Shown here piece after piece: positions 12,322 through 24,900 of a DNA stretch of 64,000 nt. Under the pieces are notes generated by a model. It had not been told where the DNA came from, made no database searches, and saw nothing but the letters and a program-made list of their open reading frames with translations. Source of the stretch: Sipunculus nudus (lineage: Eukaryota; Annelida; Sipuncula; Golfingiida; Sipunculidae). The translations under genes were made by a program, and so were the position numbers. The stretch spans positions 76,828,676 through 76,892,675 of the forward strand of contig CM049316.1 of the NCBI GenBank assembly GCA_026874595.1, in the 5' to 3' direction. How positions within the stretch are numbered: the stretch's first letter is position 1; each line of letters begins with the position of its first letter.

Positions 12322-14947
12322 AGGTAATAAAAAATTATTTTTCCCCTACAATCCATGTCAAATTCCATCAGCATTTCATCATATCTCCCTCATACACACT
12401 GAATCTGTTAACTGGTCTTAATTTTACACTAAACCAATGAATACAATATCCTGGTCATAATGTCTGACATTACAACTTTTTTAATTGTGATTTATACTTC
12501 ACTATTGTAGAAATTTCTGGGCAAAGTCATTGTATTTCCTCCAAGAGTTCTCAATATCTGTTTCACTGTGATGCTATGTAATCAACTTTCAATACACCTT
12601 GTTAATTATTTACACTAACTGCCGTGCCTATTATGCTGCAAGGTACTGCTAACTACTGACCCCTAGTGGCAGGTACTCACACTAACTATTGGCCTTGTCT
12701 TAGTAATCTGCACCTGCATGTGCAGCTCTGTATTTAATTGACCAAGTGACATACAGTCACTTAATCCCTGACCAGTAATACTGTTATATACTGGATAACC
12801 CATATCACCGTAACCAAGAGCTTCACCTACATGACCAGAAACAACATTATATATTTGGTGAAGTGCACTCGTTTAACAGAATATCATTATTATGGCACAA
12901 TACATGCATACAACAATTTATAAGCAATTCACCAGAACTACAGTTACTGATTAAATAGAACTTTTTTTCCTAATTTAAATTCAATATTTTTCTTTGGCAA
13001 ATATACCAATTAAGTAGGTTTGTTATTCCACAAAATTACTTTATAATAATAGAAAGTATGATTTTGGATTTCTAATGTACTGACAGGTGCTGTTACGTTT
13101 TTTCAAACACTAACAGGGCTAAATGACTTTGCATTCTCAGATAACGCTAATAATCTTCTCCAGGCTTATTTGCATATCCCTCCTCCCTGGGCAAGTTAAT
13201 ACCCTGAGTGCTATTCTGATGTAGTCAGAGTGACATTCCTTGTACCTTCAACAAGCCACATAGCCTGAATCACATTACCTGGAGATCTAAATAAGACATT
13301 TTTGGCCAAACACTTGTAGATGTACAAGTAGATGGCTTATAAAACGACTGGTGTTCACACTGTCTTAAGCATACCAAGAGGACAAATAATACTGCCGTGG
13401 TTTACTCCTATAAATAAGGTACAACTCTATTAATGCCCTGCTCAGTCACCTGTGGACCACCCAGAGAGGACTATACTACATTCACCCTTGCAGGGTGTTC
13501 ATGTCCCTTGGATGGTCTTCATGTGGGTTTTACTGCGTTGTTTTGCAGCTTAACAACAACCCACCATGAACAGTTAAAGATGATAACACTGCAGTCTTAG
13601 GCCAACATGTAACACTGCCTAAAGTTAAACAGGAGATGCCCTTGCACAGGTTTCATACAGATTTAACTAGTTTTGTAATCCACAAATTACTTTCACCTTG
13701 ACCATCCTCACACCAATCGGCATGGTTACATCCTTTTAGTTACTGCAGCCATGGTAACCAATATGCAATACACCAATTACCATGGATACCAAGCTCATGT
13801 TACCTCAGCAACATATTTCACAAATCTAAATATGGTGACAACACATATCCAAACCAATCTTTGCTAAAACCACCATGTCATACAGTTACCAGGACAACAA
13901 TCATTCTTAAGTAACTATGGTAATATTGATACGCAATAAACAACAAATTCTGCCCTTGATGACCACTTTAAATGAAGTTTTTATATACATTAAACCATGA
14001 TTGTTTCATACCTTTTCATTGGTTAAAAGGCTCATACACCTAAAGGTTCTAATGCACTTTTCTGTAATAAACAACACCACATGCTTTCCAAGATATGCCA
14101 GAACAGAACTTGAGCAATTAAAACAGGTCAGCTAGTGCAATTATGCAAAGTACCCCAAACAAAAGCACCACAAAACCAATGAGGAATCTTTCTCGCTCTC
14201 ATTATCAGTCAATAACATAATGTATATAAAAACAAGCAGGTTAACCACCAGAGATCACTCTATACATTTGATTTTACCCTACATTTCTTTGTTGTTACAT
14301 TACTCATAACATAGTCACTTTTATACAACTGCTGATTGTTGAATGTTTACTATTCAGCTGAACCATTAAACATTTCAAAGGGTTTATCATTACCATCTTT
14401 AGCCCAGCTATGGCTCAGATCCATCTCTAACTGGGTGTATTATAATCCACTTGAAAACAGTATCCCACAATTCCACACTAGTTTCTGATGACATGATCAG
14501 AGGTCTTACAGCAACTGGCAAAAATGTACAAGAATCTATTCAAGATAACCCCCTTCAACCACTGCATGTAAAATTCAAGTGGTAATACTCAAATACTTCA
14601 TAAACATCCATGCTCAAACTGAGCCAGGTTGCAAAGTATTGGAGCTCTTTTATAAGAAGCTTTAAATGAAGCTATCTGGACAGTCAACCTTTTAAGACGT
14701 TCAGGCTGACTGGTGCTAACCTTGCAGCAAATATCGGCATGCAAACCCTTGACACATGGCCAGCTTTGTCCCAGGCACAACTTTCAGTTTGATCTTTGAT
14801 ATAATCCCTCACAAAATGTTTTATGAATCCTTCCCACTCACTTTCCATCAATTGTTATTCCTTACCCAAAATGAAAGATGCCCAAATAGCTGTAAGACTT
14901 AAGCACTGCTTAGAACTTGAACAGAAAAAACATGACTGACAGTCTGT

Positions 14948-15906
14948 TCAGACTTTAGTGATGACTTCTGCCTGTTTAAGGGGAACTTGACTACTAGTCT
15001 TACTTAACTTTAGTGACTCTGTATCACTCTGTGTTTCACTGCGAAGAAGAGACTTTTGCGGGGAGCTAGAACCGTTCTCATGTACCTGACGGCAAAATCT
15101 ACAACATCTGCAAAGACATGCTAATTTAACCAACTGTCTATCATATGGTTCCAGTGACCTCATAAACTCCGGCAAAAATTCCCAATTTCTTAAAATCTTA
15201 GGTAGCCAGTTAGGCTTTTTACGTTGCAGTAAATTAATTATTCCGATTAAAGCTATAGCCAATAGTACAGGAACCAGTAAACATGCCATGGGAATTGTCC
15301 CAAGCAATGATAATCCAAATATAAACAACGGAATAAGGAAGAACATAGATATTAAATATATGAAAGCAAACCACCGATATTGTGATGTGGTTTTACCCAG
15401 GAACCTGGCCCAGCTTATTGGGACATTACGAAGTTTTTCAACAGGATACCAGATTATGATACCCGTCAAATTAAAAAACATATGACACAGTGCAATTTGC
15501 AGTGACACCTTGACCTTTGACCCCGAAGCTGCAAATGCAGCCAGTATGGCTGTTGATGTGGTGCCAAGATTAGCACCTAGCATCATGGGATACACCCGTT
15601 CGATCTCCACGAGGCCGATTCCCACCAAGGGTGTCAATGTCGACACCACAACAGAACTACTCTGTACAAGAATTGTCAAAATGGCTCCCACCAGGATTGT
15701 AAAGTATCCCGTAAAATATTTACAGCACCCAGGGAAATCAGCATTGATCGCCCGTCTCAACGCTGACGCTACAGGTCCTCCAAGTAGTGAGCGCAGCAGC
15801 TTGACCATTATAGTTAAGAATACCAGCAATAAGGTCAAGGACACGACCAGTAAGATACCACCAACTGCTTGGTCCTGGAGGCCGCTTCCCATAAACCAGT
15901 AGGAAC
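14948..15906 (-). CDS. SLC34A: SLC34 terminal coding exon: second repeat, C-terminal helices and cytoplasmic tail
   Basis: The 959-nt exon (acceptor ATTTGCAG) encodes residues 456-774 and the stop. It holds LQDQAVGGILL, INADFPGCCKYFTGYF, the second QSSS (537-540) followed by LTPLVGIG, LGANLGTTSTAIL, LQIALCHMFFNLTGIIIWYP, YRWFAFIYL and FLPEFMRSLEP, all at family-typical spacing. The tail after about residue 710 has cysteines at 719, 721, 723, 724 and 727, then a Ser/Lys-rich stretch, and ends Ile-Thr-Lys-Val. The C-terminal half in one large exon fits a compact invertebrate gene structure. Confidence 0.96.
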
Positions 15907-18900
15907 CTGCAAATACATATATGAAATGTTTACTCCTTGACTTACAAATTAATTACACACAATTCTTCGTCACTTTGTATCTGCTACTATAGAAGCTTTA
16001 AGACATGACTTGTGTACAGAATATGACACTGAACTGTCAGCAACACCACAGCATTTTACTGCAAATTACCGGGGAATGTGACCATCATTTATATGATTAA
16101 AGCATAAACTCTGACCAAGATGTTATATGTTGATACTAATATTCAGGCAATGAGGATATTTAAATCATTATTCCTGTGTAGCTGTTCTTTCATTGCAACA
16201 TCTTAAAAACATGTTACAAGCAAATGACCTACAGCAAACATTGCTTATTTGTTGCTTATAATTTATCATACAAAATTTTCTTAATCAGCTTTCATAACAG
16301 AAACTGAACCACCAGAATAAATAGACTTGCACAATTTGTGGTTAACTCATTTAAAATGAGAATTATTTTTTTATACCCATCTAGCATGGACTGATATGAT
16401 AACAAATATAAAATTAGTCTGTATGACAGAAGTACTCACATTTTTCGATGCCCACTGTTTTATACTGAGGGGATGTGGTGGTGTTGAGAAGGCTCAGGTT
16501 TCCAGTCACATCTGCTGGGACCTCAGGGACTCGCTCTGTGAAACACAAAAGTCCAATCTTTAACTAACATTGTCATTCTACAGCACTTTGGTTTAAATTA
16601 TAATTTAAAATACTGTTGGCGCAAATGAAGTTATTATAAATGCTGGTCTTTTGCTGATAGGGTTCTATTGGTTTACAATGATATTATAAATGACAATTAG
16701 ATTAGCAGTGGATGAACATGTATACCATATCTAAAATGACAATGCATGTCCAGAGATATCAATGTCTGGAGAAAAAACCATGCATGATGCAAATGAGTTA
16801 CATATGATACTCTAATTTAAAAAGCCTCACACACTCATATACAGATAAAGGTTCAGGCAAAATATCACTATGTGAAGGTCATAAGCTGCAGGTGTAAACT
16901 AATCCCCATCAAATTCAACCCCATATGTCAGGACTTCAGGGTGGAGACCTCAGTACACGAGGTTATCATGTGAATCACAATAAAAGTCCCATGACATAAT
17001 TAAGATATGAAATGCCAAAATGTTGATGCGTCAACTGAATCATCCAGTAAATCTATATATTAATAGCGTAAGGCGATTTTTGTGATTTTCCGTATCTCCT
17101 CTGATAATGCCGTACGGATTGCCATGATTTTAGACATACATATGCTCTGGGTTTGTCCGAAGAGATTCCGCCCCCTTTTATTTGCAATATTTGTGTATTA
17201 CCTGCATAATTTATAATTTTAATATTTGCTCCCCCGTGGGCGACTCTTTTCTTTGTGTCTTTGGGCCCGGTAACACAATGGCCATAGGGTGTTTGATGGC
17301 GGGACAGAGTTTTTCTCCGGGGGCCCTATCTGGGCTTTTCTTAAATTAGCTGTGACCGGCCCGAAATAATCCCCATTGGTGATCCCTTCTCAATAGGCAA
17401 CCTCCGCACAGCGAAAAGGTCTATTGTGCACAAGGAGATCTCGCGTGAGGAAAATGCTCAAAAGGGGGATCTTTCAAAGAATGAAAATTTTCCGAGCGGT
17501 AGGGAATGCAGGGTAGTGTGTAAAACCCGAACTCCACGGTCCCCGGACCCTATAAATCTATTTCCTCATTTTCCATTATTTATACAGATAAAAACACCAC
17601 TATTGTTGATGGAAGGACAGGGCAAAGTCCCTAAATGTTGCACATTTGTAAATGACCGATTCACTGAAAGATTTATAATTACAAAAATATTTCAATTAAG
17701 ACGGACCTCATTTACTTGAATTTGCCAACTGTTCAACTTTGATGGACCCCAGTAACCACCGCTCATATTTTTATATATGACTAAAAGAGGACAAAAATTG
17801 CACTCATGTCACATACTAAATATAATATTTGTTATTTTAAATGAAAATATAATAGTGCGGACACAGTGGGGGAGATTTAATTTGAAGTGCACAAACAGTG
17901 GACCTGAGACTGATATATCAGAGCACTTCCACATAACAACAGGTTTCGTGCTCTGTTCATAACAACCATGCAATTTTAAAGTTGGCAATGATATAAATAC
18001 CGAAAGGAATTGTTGATTACTTGCATTTCAAGCAACTAAAGGTTCCAAAATAATGATTTTGTAAATGTTTTAAAACGCTACACAAATGAAATAAATAGCA
18101 AATATAAAATTATGAATAAAAACTGAGACAGAAATGTAAAAATACAGATACAAACATAATAATAAATCACAAATGTGTCATGGCTAAATGTGATGTCAAA
18201 TACATGTATGTACTAAAGAAATGGTAAAACAACGAGAAAACGGGGTCATGTAATCTGTGAGGTCCGTGCCCCAGGGTCCGTAAGTGTTTTTTTTTTATCA
18301 AATTTTGTTGCAAAACAGACTATTTTTTTATGTTTTAACCAAACATAATATAAAATATGTCTTTAGATACGATTATGCTAAAATATCTGGACAAATTATC
18401 ATGAGAGTTTAAGAATTACAAATTTTTCTTGGGTTCCGGAGTGGGATCCGGGTTTAACACACTGCCTGAACGCAGTGACTATCTCATTGAAAAACATTGG
18501 CTCAGCTTTCAAACAGAAAGGAGTGCGTGATATTTAAAAATATATACAGCCATTAAATGTACCACATAATATAATGCTACCACGAACTTTTGCGCAGCGG
18601 GAATGCCCGACCATGTGAGTGCTCAGTTTTTGTGCGTTATAACTGGAATACAATTATCGAGATCACGTCTCAGCGCTGTACTGTACTACCATGCAAGATA
18701 ACAGGTTCCTTCACTGGCGGATTCACGGGCGCGGAGGGCAACTTTAAATGGCCATGTTAAGCATAATATATATTTTCATATAAAAATTATTTTATTTAAC
18801 ATATCAAATTCTTCGAAAATTCTCCGGCCAACCTCTCGGCTTCAATTAGAGTTTTATGCATAAAACCATGCATATAATGGATCTATATATTAATAGCGTA

Positions 18901-21900
18901 ACGTGATTTGTGTGAATTTACATGTCTCCTCTGACACTATGGTTTGCCGTGATTTTTGACATACATATGCTCCGGGTTTGTCCGAAGACATTCCACAATT
19001 CGGACAAGAACGTATTCGTCAAGGTCATTCGGACTCCGACACAAGGTTAACTCAGAGACAGAACACTTATACCAAATGTCGGATTCAAAGAGACAGTAAC
19101 ATTGTACACCCAAGACATGAAACTATGAAAGACTATTTGACATCAGAACTAAATGCTCGCCCAAAACCGTGCGTAGTACGGGTAATTGCTAATTATACTG
19201 TAATTTTATGATACTGTGAATTTATGATACTGTAAATGATACTGTATAAGCTTCAGACCTGATTATCCCAGAAAGAAGCTGGAATGCAGAAATCAAGCTT
19301 TTAGCTGTAAAACCCAAGACTAGGGACCCTGGGATTAAAGCAATAAATTGTAAACATGACCTGGAATACCATTCCAGCTACATCTACATAAAACAAACTA
19401 AATTCAAACGAACACTCACCAATATCTCCCTTTATGAGAACATTGGTTTTGTTACTCATGTACTGCTCTACAGATGACTGGGTTGTTGCGGTGGTGGCAT
19501 TTAGCTCCTCCACAGAAACGAGAACTTTCTTCGTTTTACACCACTCCTTTAACAGACTCAGCTTCAGCGCTCCAGGGTCTCCCTCGGCGATCTTAGCGAG
19601 AACCTTCTTGTCAAGCTGTAGATGTATCAGAAATAAACAGTAAAAATTCACAGACAAATTCTGACAAATTATGCATTAATTTGAAATAAATATCTGATGT
19701 TATTTTATTCATGTTGACACTAATGAAGTAAAACTGAACAATCAATTTTTTTTCAGTATTTCCTATGTCCCCATACATGTCTTATTACTAAGAGACCTAA
19801 TCAGGAAATGCCATGGGAAATTCAAGTTAACTGAGAGGTTGATTAGATAATTAAGCAGCAAATGAAATTTAATTTGTGTTTTTGCACAGGTAACTTTAAA
19901 TAATAACATAATCTAGTATGTGATTCTTTTCTTTTGAGTGTTCTTCAGTGGAAAGTTTCAAATTTTCCATTTTACTCTGAATCAGTGCCATCATTGGGGT
20001 TTTCTGTCTCTGCGGTAACGCATCTTTACAAATAATTTTGATTTTGGCTGATTTAATCTTGAAGATCAAGGTCACCAGTATTCTATATCCTTAAAAACCT
20101 GATTTAAACCATTAGTCTTTCAAATTTGAGATAAACATACTTCAAAAGTTATGGGGTTAAAAAAAATTATCTTTTGACCTATTTGACCATGAAGATGAAA
20201 GTCAAGGTCACCGCTTTTAGAACTCATCCAAGATATTTGTAGAAACAATATAAATTTAAAAAGTTATAGCATTCAAAAGTTATAGGGTTCAAAAGAAATG
20301 ACACAGACGACACGGACTACAGAGCAAACACTATATGTCTCCCCCATGGGATGGGAGACAATTTACTGGGAATGTACCTGGACTACTCTTTTCGTCAGCG
20401 GCTTGGTCAGGACTTTCAAGAACTCTTGCTTAGATCCACCACCAGCCAACGGGGTGTGGTTAACGATCAGTGTGGTCAGATGATACAGGTAACCTGTGCT
20501 GACCTCTAGTGGCAGCAGCAGTATAACTGTCAACCAATTAAAGGTGTCGTGGACAGTGGCTGCAGAGAACGCCCTCCTGAACTGCTTGCGATTTCCTGCT
20601 TGAGCCACCGCTACAATGACACCCGTCACAGAGGTGCCTATGTTGGCTCCCATTATAATTGGAATAGCCACCGGAACAGTCAACACTGAAAACAAATATG
20701 GAAACTCCGAACCAGAACTACTTACACTTCATTAGGACACGAACAATTTTTGGCCAAAGCCTGCAGACATATTTATCCACAGTTCAATTTTAACAAAAAT
20801 TTTAAGTTCAATTTAAGATCAATATTTTACAGCAATTGTTAAACCACAGATCAGGAGTCTGATGTACCAATAAGATGTAGCTCTCTGATTATTTTTTTTT
20901 AATTATTATATATATTAATATATAAACTTATATTTAATTTCTTCATCACCTTGATATATTTGACTAAACTTACAGCTGCTCGCCACCATGGTTGTCACAA
21001 TGGAGGTGGATGTTGACGAGCTTTGAAGCACCGCCGTTGCCACGACACCCAACATGAGGCCACAGATTGGATTACGGAGCAGTTTGTTGTCTCTGAATGC
21101 CCTTCCAGCTGCCTTTCCTGAAACAAGTAAGTAACAACACTTTAATAACACAAACCATAAACGAGATCAACTACAATCCACAGCAGTAAATAAACACACC
21201 ATAGTGGCATTAAATACAGCAGCATCTTTTTTTACCTAGTTAAAGAGGCTTCATACCTAACATCACTGTATAGAGGTAAAGAACACTGTATACAGGTAAA
21301 CAACACTGTATAGAGGTAAAAAACACTGTATACAAGTAAACAACACTGTACACAGGTAAGCAAACACTGTACTCAGATACACAACACTGTACACAAATAA
21401 ACAACACTGTACACAGGTAAACAACACTGAATCCAGGTAAACAACAAGGTTGTATAAAAATAAATTTTTGCAAGAAACAGTTGGTTCTCGAAATGCCACA
21501 GATCTGTACCCCTGATATAATGAATAAATGATCTCTTATATATATTTGATTACCAATGAATCTTCACAGATGGCATCCTTCATAAAATATATTTTACATC
21601 ATTATTGGGTCAAGCCTCCTGAACTGGGCTATGTTTTTGAAGTTAATTTGATATTTGTTAATTTTTTAACAGTACCAGGGGGGGGGTTCGCATAATTATT
21701 TTCATACAAAGGATAATAATCAGAAATCCTAGGGCTAACAGCCTGAAGCATAAGTGTACTACTGTATTCCCACACAATTCAACATTTGTTTTCTAGTTTA
21801 ACATTACCTGTATTTTTTATTTTTATAGTTTTATAGGCAGACAATCTTGACTTTAGATGGCTTGTGATATTTGCCATCTTTTTCAACAGGTACACTGGTA

Positions 21901-24900
21901 AATGCCTGTTTCTTCAAATCTTTTTCACACTAATTATGTAACATACTGAAGCTCATCTTGCCAGCTGCACAGCTTAAAGCAAACCATCTAACAAAGCCAT
22001 GATTCAAGCCATGAATCAAAGCAAGTCTGCACCATTTAACAGGAGAGATGACTGATTCAGGATATGAGAAATCCACAACACAATATTCACAATCCAATTA
22101 TCACTAACATAATCACATGCCTACATACATGATACATAGAACCACTGAAATCATTTCCCTGTGCTCAAGGAAGGTTTTTTTTATTATTTCTATTAAACAC
22201 GCAGTTCATCTCTGTCTTCCTAGAGACATGCAACCTGCCAAACACAAGTATTTTAAGACCATGTCACATGACTAATTCATGGATCACATGACTGATTCAT
22301 AATTTCTTCTTGTGAGCCGCACTCAGCAGGGTGTTTACGCAGTCACTATGCAGCAGAAAATGCAGCAGTCACACCACTCTCCGCAGTGACACACAGACGG
22401 CATCTAAATCAATGGAACAGTGGCAGCCAAACCATCACCGTGGCATAAACACGGTCCTACAGATAACACAAATGGTCATCACTGATGTTATTTTCTTATA
22501 AATTCTGTCTTTCTGAGATTCTGTCTTGGAGTCTTCACTGACTGTGTTCTACAAATAAATCTAACTAAAAAATTCATAGAACCAGGATTTTATGGATTTA
22601 ATTTTATGTAAAAAATTGTCCATTTTATTTTAATCAGTTTCTTCATTGCAGTCTACCCATTTTGTGATATTGCATATTAAATTTAGATCCATAAAAGCGG
22701 TTTGTCAGTAATTCAAATGAATGGATTTGTAAGGTAAACATTTTATCTCCATCGTATTGAAGTTACTGTCTTCTAGTACATGCTAAAATTAAGCAGTAGC
22801 TGACACTTAGTCATGCTTGGAAAAATGGACAATTTTTCTTTATTTTAAATAACCTTCATATAACAACTTAGACACATCAATGAAAAATGAAAATCACATA
22901 ACTGAATAAAATAACACCTTTGTCTCCTAGTTCAGACATTTGTTTTCTCCTATTTATAATGTTAAGACAAATTCACAGATATTCACGTCTCTGTCACTAG
23001 TTGAGATTTTTTTCACATGAAAGTCTGAAAAAAAAAAATAAATAAATCACTGCAACCCATTTAGTGGCTCTCAGTCGTGTAGAAAACACGTATTCATGTC
23101 ATCAACTGACTTCAGACTACAGGAATGATGAAAACCTGACCTGCTACAGGCCGGTAAGGAAAATAGATGAGTGACCCGTTAAACCACTTTCCCTCTTAGA
23201 GGAAGGTTGAATGGTTCATTTTCTAATCCCATTCAAACATATCCTACTCAACACAAGCAGGTTACAAGAAGGCCGCCCTAAATGTCAAGGCATCCCATCA
23301 AGCGTCGTGATCAATAAACATGGTACTTCCAGCATGTTCTATCTCTCTAGCCCACTGTATAATGATGTAAACACAGCAACCTGAACCACCATAACAGGTC
23401 CATGGCACCAGCCATTATTGCTGACGAGAGACAAATTTGAATGCACTGACTGGACACTTGTGGCGTCACTGCCAGCATCACTCATGACACGGATGTGCTG
23501 ACAGATACATGAACTACATTATGTTTTCTTTGTATAGTATCATTCAAAAGTGATCAGTGACTTTATTTGAGAATTTTACAATATTTACAGTTGTGATAGT
23601 TACCTGAATACTGTGTATGTGATCACTACATTTTTCCTGATGTGTAAATACTGGTAATAGCACTATAAAATCAAGCCTACAGGGTTAAAGACTTAAAATA
23701 GTAAGAATGAAGCTAAATACAGACTATGAACCAATAATTAAACCAGTCTTTTTACCAGAGGGTTTTTCTTTGAAGGGACAATGTCTTCATGCATTGTTTA
23801 AGGATAGAATACATAATCTGAATATAACACAATTCTTAGGAAAAAGAGAATTACAATGATTTAATATTTTACCAAAACTCAATACACCAGGTCTCTTTGA
23901 TTATACACACGTTTAAAATATCTTACAGTTAGGCAAAAAAAAAATTAAATGTATGATTCTCAAGCATCGCCCATGTCAATTTTAACTCCCCGCAACAAAC
24001 ATTTTTATTAGGACTTTATCTTTCAAGAAGATAAAATAATACAATTTTGATAAGATTTTCTATGTTATTTAGTGCTTTTACCTGTTTAGAAAAAAATTCT
24101 GTTATTTTCATGCTTTTCCCTGACCATATGATATTTTTATTGAAACATACAAAAAAAAGGTAAAGAAATAAAATATCACCTGCCTTCACTGATTTCTGAG
24201 AAAAAGTCCCTGAAAACCATAACCTTTTATTGGTCTTGGGCAAGGTAATGGTAAATATTTATTCTGATGTGATGTATTTGGTTTAATTTTTTAAATTAAG
24301 TTTTCAAAGTGTAATTCATTACTAATTTACAATAAAATACTGACATTCAAAAAGAATTTCAAAACCATAAAAGAATCAATTCCAGGAGGAAAAAAGGTAA
24401 GAAAATGAAAGATAATGCAATAATTCAAATTAATTATTTCAAGCCTGCTTCTATAACTGATTTATGACTGGCTTCATTTCATTGCATCGATTATTTGATG
24501 CATTGTTACAGCCCTATAAAATACCAAGTGCATCTATTATAGTAACAAATATGAACTATTACACATATCCTGTACTTTGTTAAAGGTTGAGTGTGATCCC
24601 AACAGTTCAAATGATTGACAATCTAGAAGATTCCCATAAAATTACACTATGTTACAGAAACATTAAATTTTGCCATTTACAACTTGTAAACACTTACCCA
24701 AAGCAATGTATGATCAGTAGAAAATGGGAATGCTTTATTTATGCTTCCTTTACACATCAGATAGGTCAGGTATCACCAACAACTGGTGAACAAATACAGT
24801 CCAATAAGAATAAATGATCTAAATGTCCAGGAGCACACATACATTGCAAACAGAGTGACTGTTTGAATTTGTCGATCACGCCAGGCTGTAAGTAGCGGGC

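Larger units (their letters stand above)
9835..14947 (-). other. SLC34A: Possible long 3' UTR / 3' flank of the SLC34 gene
   Basis: Reading down the minus strand from the stop codon, I find no AATAAA until 10021-10016, with a second at 9860-9855. The interval contains no recognisable repeat family except a TA/TG microsatellite (about 12197-12275), and no coding ORF. It could therefore be a 4.9-5.1 kb 3' UTR, or a shorter UTR using a variant signal followed by intergenic DNA. A cluster of CCATGGTAAC-like motifs lies at 13719-13925. Confidence 0.3.
15907..20377 (-). other. SLC34 introns 4, 5 and 6 around the loop exons
   Basis: Intron 4 is 20377-19616, intron 5 is 19419-16536 and intron 6 is 16439-15907. 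Intron 5 holds a pair of direct ~110-bp repeats (17051 and 18891) bracketing about 1.8 kb. Intron 4 holds a bivalve-type dispersed repeat that stops next to the upstream exon. Intron 6 shows nothing remarkable. Confidence 0.85.

Noticed and set aside
15288-15902. Plus-strand ORFs opposite the last SLC34 exon
   Set aside because: Antisense shadows of the real coding exon.
16531-16535. Alternative acceptor two bases into SLC34 exon 6
   Set aside because: It would shift the frame relative to both neighbouring exons.
21240-21499. Val-Tyr-Leu-rich minus-strand ORFs
   Set aside because: Products of the 20-bp intronic minisatellite.
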